Assembly: GCA_012961305.1 (NCBI GenBank)
Contig: DTZQ01000221.1
Span: 1-10,418 of the forward strand
Direction: 5' to 3'
DNA length: 10,418 nt
Source: Armatimonadota bacterium
GTDB taxonomy: Bacteria > Armatimonadota > UBA10988 > DTZQ01
Shown here: in pieces, positions 6,104 through 10,418 of the stretch
Position numbering within the stretch: the first letter of the stretch is position 1
How the letters are laid out: each line of letters begins with the position of its first letter
Made by a program: the position numbers and the translations under genes
Notes under the pieces: generated by a model
What the model was told of the DNA's origin: nothing
The model's input: the letters and a program-made list of their open reading frames with translations, nothing else
Database searches by the model: none

Positions 6104-8332
6104 ATGAACCGATTGGGTAAGTACTGGCTGATACTCAGCACCACGGTAACTGCAAGTGCAGTTTTAACCCCCCTGGCCCGGGCGGACTATTGGCAACTGG
6201 GCGCGGGCATTTACGGAGAGCCGACCGCGGGCACCGAACTGGACTGCGCCCGTTGGGACTGGATGCTGGTCTGCTTCGGCAGCGTAGCCGCCGACTTGAA
6301 CACCATCCAGAGGCTCAACCGTTACTTGGAAATCAACCCCCGCCAGAAGTACTTGGTCCGCCTCTGGCCCATCAATCACCTGGGACATCCCGACCTTTAC
6401 CGCCAAACTGCTACTTTCCTCTGCTACCTCTACCAACCCGGCGTACAGGAAGCCCTGGAGAGGGAATTACGCCGTCAAATAAGGCTGGTCTTGGACAACC
6501 TTGCCCGGCCGGAGAATGTACTGGGTTTCACCTTCTTGGAGGAGTTGCCCGGTTGGTGGGGGGCAGGAGACCAAATCAGTCGGGCCCCAAACCCGCAGGA
6601 ATTGCCGGTGGAATTGAAGAACCATCAGACAGCCATTGAGAAGGAACGAGGCCAGCCCCTGGTCTGGAACGAGGAGACCCGCCGGTGGGTAGGTCAGAAG
6701 TACGTGGAGAGCCTGGCCCGCATTCATCGGCTCATCAAAGGGGAAGCACCCGACAAACTGGTGTTCTACTGGCAACATACTAACTACCTCACTTTGGACG
6801 AAGTGCCGCCCGATACTCCTCTCTCCACCCGGGGACTCTACCCCTACCATTACGCCGACATCATCCGGCCTGGCTTGTGTGACGGTTTTATGGCCTACCC
6901 GAACAACGCTGAGGTGTGGGAGAAGAAGTACCTGCGCTTCGTGCGTCAGCAAGGCTGGCTCTTCTTCAGCCAACTTTCGCACCCCGGCTTCATGCGCTTA
7001 CAGCCCTGGGAGGATGCGCTCGAGATGGTCAAGACCAAACTGCCCCAGAACTTAGGCTATTTCCTCTATTGTCAGGGCGACTGCAATCGGGGCCAGTGGA
7101 ATGACGACCCCTCAGTCCCGCCGGAGGAGAACCTCCGGGGCCTTTCCATCCCCGCTCACCTTCGGCGCATTGCCGCTCAGGAGGGGGTGGGGATGGACGT
7201 GGTCAATCGGTACTTCCACTTAGGAGTACAGATGGATGTGCCCCTGGCTCAGGCCCGGCCGGGGGAGGTCATCCACGTAGTGGCTTTGGTGCAGAACCGC
7301 AAGGAGGCCAGTTACTACCTCGACCCGCAGCAGGCGGTAGCCACAGACGTCCAGGCCACGCTGTCCCTTCCCCCCGGCTTTCGGCTCGAGGGTCGTTTTT
7401 CCGGCCCTGCCCGCCAACCCCTGGGCGATTTGCCTCCCCAGGCGCGAAGGGCGGCTGAATGGTGGGTCACCGTCACCGAGCCACCCCAATTGGGCCCAGA
7501 TAAGGCCATCGAAGTCGTGGTCACCTCAAAGAACACCCCCCCCGGCCGCGCGGTGGTGAGGGAGGAGGTGGCCACTCCCGGCTTCGCCGTGCACGAAGTT
7601 CGCGGCTCCGGGGAGCAGTGGATTGAGCCCGGCTACCGCCTGCCTAAGCCGATGCGGCCGGTTATCATCATGGAGGGGCGCGCCGGTCCCGTTAAGAACC
7701 CCTCCCTGTCTGACGGATACCACACCCTGACCTACAGGGGCGAACTGAGTGCCGGCTTGCGCCTGGTGATTACGCCTGATGGCCGGGGGCGACTGTACGC
7801 AGTCAACTTGGTGGACGAACCAACGAAGGGCCTCACCGACCCTGGCGACCCCACTGGGTTCAGGGCCTTCGCCGCCGGTTACGGCGTCGCGGGCCAATAC
7901 TTAGGCAAGTACCTGAAGGGCGGGACTAAGTATCGGGTGAGCATCTCGGGCAAAGCAGAGGGCGGCGCAAACAGCCTTGTCTGGCTGCGCTGTCGGCAGG
8001 CCGATGGAAAACTATGGGAGCGAGGTCTGCTGGGGAATGCCTTCGGCGAGGAATGGAAAGACGGGGTGAGTGCAGAGATTGAAATTCCCTTAGGTGTGAC
8101 GCTGCTGGAGCGGTTTTACCTCTACCGCTACCACCAGCAGGGCCGCATCTGGTACGGCCCAGTATCCATCATGCGGGCTGACATCCCGCCAGAAGGCTGT
8201 GACGTGAGTGAGTTCCTCCGAGGCCTCCACCCAGTCATTCAGCCGGGCACCTTCACCACCATCACCTACCACGACGAGGACCCGCCCGCAGCAAGTCCCA
8301 AGGTACGGGTACAGTTGAGTGCGGACAATTAG
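6104..8332 (+). CDS. Large exported protein of unknown function, glycoside-hydrolase-like with C-terminal beta-sandwich modules
   Basis: I do not recognise a named family. The 742-residue protein begins with a signal peptide: MNRLGKYW, a hydrophobic stretch, then LARA-D, with likely cleavage after Ala27. Residues about 28-350 alternate hydrophobic strands and helices in a way that suggests a TIM barrel: WDWMLVCFGS (51-60), KYLVRLWPI (82-90), VLGFTFLEELPGWW (139-152, with Glu146/Glu147 at a strand end), KLVFYWQHTNY (218-228), CDGFMAYPNN (259-268), GWLFFSQLSH (284-293) and NLGYFLYCQGD (316-326). A likely NEW3/Ig-like beta region follows (about 375-500). A C-terminal jelly-roll-like module (about 590-690, KYLKGGTKYRVSISGKAEG and RFYLYRYHQQGRIWYGPVSI) resembles carbohydrate-binding domains. 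AGGAGG (6090-6095) lies 8 bp before the ATG. A polysaccharide-acting secreted enzyme is the best guess, by inference only. Confidence 0.85.
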   Translation: MNRLGKYWLILSTTVTASAVLTPLARADYWQLGAGIYGEPTAGTELDCARWDWMLVCFGSVAADLNTIQRLNRYLEINPRQKYLVRLWPINHLGHPDLYRQTATFLCYLYQPGVQEALERELRRQIRLVLDNLARPENVLGFTFLEELPGWWGAGDQISRAPNPQELPVELKNHQTAIEKERGQPLVWNEETRRWVGQKYVESLARIHRLIKGEAPDKLVFYWQHTNYLTLDEVPPDTPLSTRGLYPYHYADIIRPGLCDGFMAYPNNAEVWEKKYLRFVRQQGWLFFSQLSHPGFMRLQPWEDALEMVKTKLPQNLGYFLYCQGDCNRGQWNDDPSVPPEENLRGLSIPAHLRRIAAQEGVGMDVVNRYFHLGVQMDVPLAQARPGEVIHVVALVQNRKEASYYLDPQQAVATDVQATLSLPPGFRLEGRFSGPARQPLGDLPPQARRAAEWWVTVTEPPQLGPDKAIEVVVTSKNTPPGRAVVREEVATPGFAVHEVRGSGEQWIEPGYRLPKPMRPVIIMEGRAGPVKNPSLSDGYHTLTYRGELSAGLRLVITPDGRGRLYAVNLVDEPTKGLTDPGDPTGFRAFAAGYGVAGQYLGKYLKGGTKYRVSISGKAEGGANSLVWLRCRQADGKLWERGLLGNAFGEEWKDGVSAEIEIPLGVTLLERFYLYRYHQQGRIWYGPVSIMRADIPPEGCDVSEFLRGLHPVIQPGTFTTITYHDEDPPAASPKVRVQLSADN

Positions 8333-8360
8333 TCCCCTGGCCGCACCCAACCGAGATAAG

Positions 8361-8381
8361 CGCGGGCTCCAAACCTGCGCG
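8361..8381 (+). terminator. Weak candidate terminator after the exported protein gene
   Basis: CGCGGG and CCTGCGCG can pair as 4 + 2 bp with a 2-nt bulge and a 7-nt loop, starting 28 bp past the stop codon. The following TACATTTG is only a poor T-tract, so efficiency would be low. It is listed because it is the only such structure between this gene and the next promoter. Confidence 0.25.
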
Positions 8382-8401
8382 TACATTTGCTGAGGTGGAA
8401 T

Positions 8402-8430
8402 TTGACAAGGGGGGTGCGAAGTGCTATAAT
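8402..8430 (+). promoter_or_regulatory. Exact consensus sigma-70 promoter (TTGACA-17-TATAAT)
   Basis: TTGACA (8402-8407) and TATAAT (8425-8430) are both perfect hexamers with the optimal 17-bp spacer. Transcription should begin at the A residues near 8436-8437. No start codon with a strong ribosome site follows until 8703, so the transcript would have a leader of about 266 nt. It is the strongest promoter in the window by sequence and should drive the aminotransferase-oxidoreductase operon, or an undescribed leader RNA. Confidence 0.85.
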
Positions 8431-8476
8431 TGAGGAAAATTGGCGGACAAAACTACTCAGGTGGCCCTCATCCCCG

Positions 8477-8523
8477 GCCCTCTCCCAACCTTCCCCGCAC
8501 ACGGGGAGGGCAAGGGTGGGGGC
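8477..8523. repeat. REP-like imperfect palindrome (CCCTCTCCC...GGGGAGGG type)
   Basis: The central stem pairs 8489-8496 with 8503-8510 (CCTTCCCC/GGGGAGGG, one T-G wobble) around GCACAC. Beyond a small internal loop, CCC 8484-8486 pairs with 8514-8516, and GCCCTC 8477-8482 pairs with 8518-8523. The pyrimidine-rich left arm, preceded by CCTCATCCCCGG, and the purine-rich right arm resemble dispersed intergenic palindromes of many GC-rich bacteria. With only one copy in the window, repeat status is inferred from resemblance. Confidence 0.5.
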
Positions 8524-8589
8524 AAGGAACGAGAAGGCCCTTTTGGAGTCAGGGGCTTTAACCCCGTTGAGACGGCGCTATTCTAAAAG

Positions 8590-8617
8590 GACTGAGGACT
8601 GAGCCGTGAGTACTGAG
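8590..8617. repeat. Four tandem heptamers ending in TGAG
   Basis: GACTGAG, GACTGAG, CCGTGAG and TACTGAG follow each other without gaps. The first two are identical and all share TGAG at positions 4-7. Two more heptamer-like units (GGATGAG, GGCTGAG) occur back to back at 8657-8670. The array is too short and spacer-free to be CRISPR. Confidence 0.6.
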
Positions 8618-8648
8618 TCCTCCGCCTTCAGTACTGGTGAAGGAGGGG
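8594..8648 (+). promoter_or_regulatory. Two overlapping, mutually exclusive leader hairpins
   Basis: Hairpin 1 pairs GAGGACT (8594-8600) with AGTCCTC (8616-8622), 7 perfect base pairs. Hairpin 2 pairs CCTTCA (8625-8630) with TGAAGG (8638-8643) and, past one mismatch, 8620-8623 with 8645-8648. Bases 8620-8622 cannot be in both, so the extended forms exclude each other. Hairpin 2 would hide an AAGGAGG at 8640-8646. Regulation is inference; the pairings are visible. Confidence 0.4.
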
Positions 8649-8658
8649 TTCAGGGGGG

Positions 8659-8673
8659 ATGAGGGCTGAGTAA
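8659..8673 (+). other. Four-codon mini-ORF (M-R-A-E-stop) in the leader
   Basis: ATG at 8659 is followed by three sense codons and TAA. AGGAGG at 8641-8646 lies 12 nt upstream, a little far for an ideal ribosome site, and GGGGGG directly precedes the ATG. It could be a translated leader peptide that affects the downstream gene, or chance. Nothing in the codons points to an amino-acid sensor. Confidence 0.2.
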
Positions 8674-8702
8674 TTACTTGCGGACAAGGAAAGGAGGCGA
8701 AG

Positions 8703-9977
8703 ATGAGCGAGAAATTAGCCCTTGAAGGGGGCACACCGGTCAACGCGGAACCCTTCCCGGCTTGGCCGCAGTTTGCGCCGGAGACCATTGAGGCGGCGGT
8801 GGAGCCTCTGCGCACCGGCAAGGTGAACTACTGGACGGGCGAGTTGGGGATGCAATTTGAGCAGAAGTTTGCTGAGTGGTGTGGGGCGAAGTTCGGCATT
8901 TCTACCACCAGCGGCACCAGCGCCCTCCATGTGGGCCTGGCGGGCCTGGAAATCGGGCCGGGCGATGAAGTCATCGTCCCCTCCTACACTTTCATCGCTT
9001 CTTCCTTCGCCGTCTGCCAGGCAGGGGCAATTCCCGTCTTCGCCGATGTGGAGCGGGAGACGCATACCCTCAGCCCGGAGTCGGTGGAGGCAATGATTAG
9101 CGATCGCACCCGGGCCATCATGCCCGTGCACCTCTACGGCATCGTTTGCAATATGGGCCCGTTGGAGGAGATTGCCCGCAAGTACAACCTGTACATCATC
9201 GAAGACGGGGCGCAAGCCCATGGAGGGACATACAGAGGGAAGAAAGTGGGAACCATCGGCGACGTCGGCTGTTTCAGTTTCTGCCAGAGCAAGATTATCA
9301 CCACGGGGGGCGAAGGTGGGGCGGTAGTGACCGACGATGAGGAGGTGGCCTGGCGCTGCCGCTCCTTCCGGGACCATGGCTACGATGTCTCCGAACGGTT
9401 GCGCCTTCTGGAGTTGGAGGCCCGGCTTCCTTACATTCACAACATGGTCGGCTACAACTATCGGATGACGGAGGTGCAGTCGGCCGTTGGCCTCAAGGAG
9501 TTGGAGAGGATAGACACCTACCACCTGAAGAACCGTCGGCGCAATGGGGAATTGCTTACCCAACTGCTCAAGGATTGCCAGGAAATCCTCTACCTCCCCC
9601 TGGACACAGAGGAACGACGCAATGCCTATTGGATGTATCCCATCGTTCTGGACCTGGATAAGTTAACCATTGACGATGCACGCCAGTTCGTTAAGGCTTT
9701 GGAGGCCGAGGGCATCCCCTGTGGGCCGGTGATGTGGCCCCAGTGTTACAAAGAACGCGCCTACCGCGAGCAGCGGGGCTTTGGCCGGCTCAACTATCCC
9801 TTCGGCGACCCTAACGCCAGAGCGGCGGCCCTAAACTTCGAAAAGTACTGCTGCGAAAATGCAGCCTGGCTGGAAACCCGAACCTTCTTCGTTCCCACGC
9901 ACCCGGTATACGAGGAGAAACACTGTCACCTTATGGCTGAGGCGATTAAGAAGGTCATCCGCGCCTATGCGCGGTGA
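8703..9977 (+). CDS. DegT/DnrJ/EryC1/StrS aminotransferase, AHBA synthase/inosose-aminotransferase-like
   Basis: This is a PLP aminotransferase of 424 residues. TTSGTSALH (68-76) binds the cofactor phosphate, IIEDGAQAHGG (165-175) supplies Asp168 for the pyridine nitrogen, and SFCQSKIITTGGEGG (192-206) holds Lys197, the expected Schiff-base lysine. The 'SK..TTGGEGG' active site and the N-terminal LALEGGTPV resemble the branch with AHBA synthase and scyllo-inosose aminotransferases (StsC/BtrR) rather than the nucleotide-sugar enzymes like the one at 1177. It likely aminates a cyclitol or keto-sugar, but the substrate cannot be read from the sequence. AAGGAGG (8691-8697) lies 5 bp before the ATG. 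A Gfo/Idh/MocA gene follows 22 bp downstream, suggesting an oxidise-then-aminate pair. Confidence 0.92.
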   Translation: MSEKLALEGGTPVNAEPFPAWPQFAPETIEAAVEPLRTGKVNYWTGELGMQFEQKFAEWCGAKFGISTTSGTSALHVGLAGLEIGPGDEVIVPSYTFIASSFAVCQAGAIPVFADVERETHTLSPESVEAMISDRTRAIMPVHLYGIVCNMGPLEEIARKYNLYIIEDGAQAHGGTYRGKKVGTIGDVGCFSFCQSKIITTGGEGGAVVTDDEEVAWRCRSFRDHGYDVSERLRLLELEARLPYIHNMVGYNYRMTEVQSAVGLKELERIDTYHLKNRRRNGELLTQLLKDCQEILYLPLDTEERRNAYWMYPIVLDLDKLTIDDARQFVKALEAEGIPCGPVMWPQCYKERAYREQRGFGRLNYPFGDPNARAAALNFEKYCCENAAWLETRTFFVPTHPVYEEKHCHLMAEAIKKVIRAYAR

Positions 9978-9999
9978 GGAGTCAGAGGAGGTGAGCAAG

Positions 10000-10418
10000 A
10001 TGTCAGTTGGTTGGGGAGTCATCGGCGCCGGCGGCATCGCCGACCGGCGGACGATTCCGGAGGGCATTTTGCCAGCGCGCAATGCCCATTTGGTCGCGGT
10101 AATGGGAAGGAACGAGCCGCGAGTCCGCGAGGTGGCGGAGAAATACGGCGGAGTGGCCTGGTACACGAAGGAGGAAGACCTGTTGGCCAATGGGGAAGTG
10201 CAGGCTGTTTACGTGGCCACGCCGAATCACTTGCACTGCGAGCAGACGGTGCGGGCCTTGCGCGCGGGCAAGCACGTGCTCTGTGAGAAGCCGATGGCAA
10301 TGAACTTAGCGGAGGGCGAAAAGATGATAGAGGTGGCGCAGGAGCACAACCTCAAACTGGCCATCGGCTACATGATGCGCTTTCATGCCTGGCATCAGGA
10401 GTTGAAACGACTGGTGGA
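10000..10418 (+). CDS. Gfo/Idh/MocA family oxidoreductase, N-terminal part (cut by window end)
   Basis: The open frame runs to the window edge with no stop. The 139 visible residues form the Rossmann domain: WGVIGAGGIA (5-14) for NAD(P), VATPNHLHCEQTVRALRAGKHV (72-93) and the hallmark CEKPMA with Glu96-Lys97-Pro98, then IGYMMRFHAW (122-131) entering the second domain. AGGAGGT (9986-9992) lies 7 nt before ATG 10000; an in-frame GTG at 9991 overlaps that site and is less likely. It shares the EKP position with the minus-strand paralogue at 3612 but differs clearly in sequence. Probably co-transcribed with the aminotransferase, it would make the ketone that enzyme aminates. Confidence 0.92.
   Translation, partial: MSVGWGVIGAGGIADRRTIPEGILPARNAHLVAVMGRNEPRVREVAEKYGGVAWYTKEEDLLANGEVQAVYVATPNHLHCEQTVRALRAGKHVLCEKPMAMNLAEGEKMIEVAQEHNLKLAIGYMMRFHAWHQELKRLV

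Larger units (their letters stand above)
8333..8702. other. 370-bp non-coding region upstream of the aminotransferase-oxidoreductase operon
   Basis: No convincing gene is seen. From left to right the stretch holds a weak hairpin that may end the previous transcript (8361-8381), an exact consensus promoter (8402-8430), a REP-like imperfect hairpin (8477-8523), a short GGGG/CCCC hairpin (8552-8565), four TGAG-ending heptamers (8590-8617), two overlapping hairpins (8594-8622 and 8620-8648), a 4-codon mini-ORF (8659-8673) and the ribosome site AAGGAGG (8691-8697). Confidence 0.8.

Noticed and set aside
8387..8602. 71-codon open frame starting with ATG in the intergenic region
   Set aside because: It runs through the consensus promoter and the REP-like palindrome, has no Shine-Dalgarno sequence, and its Pro/Arg/Gly-rich product is what such palindromes give when translated.
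8590..8617. CRISPR-like repeat array
   Set aside because: Units are 7 bp, contiguous and without spacers; no cas genes are nearby.
9100..9107. GCGATCGC octamer, the HIP1 element of cyanobacteria
   Set aside because: A single copy inside a coding region is expected by chance in GC-rich DNA and says nothing about the host.

Overview
The window is a gene-dense bacterial chromosome segment, GC-rich by eye, with strong Shine-Dalgarno sequences (AAGGAGG type) and sigma-70-type promoters with 17-bp spacers. MurB shows a peptidoglycan-making bacterium. The mix of an undecaprenyl-phosphate sugar transferase, two different DegT-family aminotransferases, two Gfo/Idh/MocA oxidoreductases, a large exported protein of unknown function and an archaeal/Thermotoga-like S-adenosylhomocysteinase would fit a free-living, possibly thermophilic lineage such as Armatimonadota or a related candidate phylum. 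That placement is an impression from gene content, not a search result.

Layout. (1) 2-2286, plus strand: a surface-polysaccharide/cell-wall run made of the C-terminus of a polyprenyl-phosphate sugar transferase, murB (3 bp later) and a sugar aminotransferase (ATGA overlap). (2) 2346-3602, plus strand: ahcY, 59 bp downstream and perhaps with its own weak promoter. (3) 5929-3612, minus strand: an apparent operon of a PHP-domain metal-dependent hydrolase, a short flavodoxin-like protein and a Gfo/Idh/MocA oxidoreductase, ending 9 bp from ahcY in a convergent arrangement. (4) 5930-6103: a divergent control region with two back-to-back sigma-70-type promoters, and a 10-bp stem-loop at the predicted 5' end of the rightward transcript. 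(5) 6104-8332, plus strand: a 742-residue exported protein that I cannot assign to a named family; it looks like a TIM-barrel-type enzyme domain followed by beta-sandwich modules. (6) 8333-8702: a 370-bp non-coding stretch with an exact consensus promoter (TTGACA-17-TATAAT), then a leader of about 266 nt carrying a REP-like imperfect hairpin, four heptamers ending in TGAG, two mutually exclusive hairpins and a 4-codon mini-ORF. (7) 8703 to the end, plus strand: a second DegT aminotransferase (AHBA synthase/inosose aminotransferase-like active site) followed 22 bp later by a Gfo/Idh/MocA oxidoreductase cut by the window edge.

How the genes work together. Region 1 would supply lipid-linked sugar, an aminated nucleotide sugar and the peptidoglycan precursor UDP-MurNAc. 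Region 7 pairs an oxidoreductase with an aminotransferase. This is the logic of oxidising a sugar or cyclitol hydroxyl to a ketone and then aminating it, as in NtdC/NtdA kanosamine synthesis or inosose amination. The substrate here is unknown. No defence system, mobile element, CRISPR array or RNA gene is visible. The least described parts are the 742-residue exported protein and the 8402-8702 leader.
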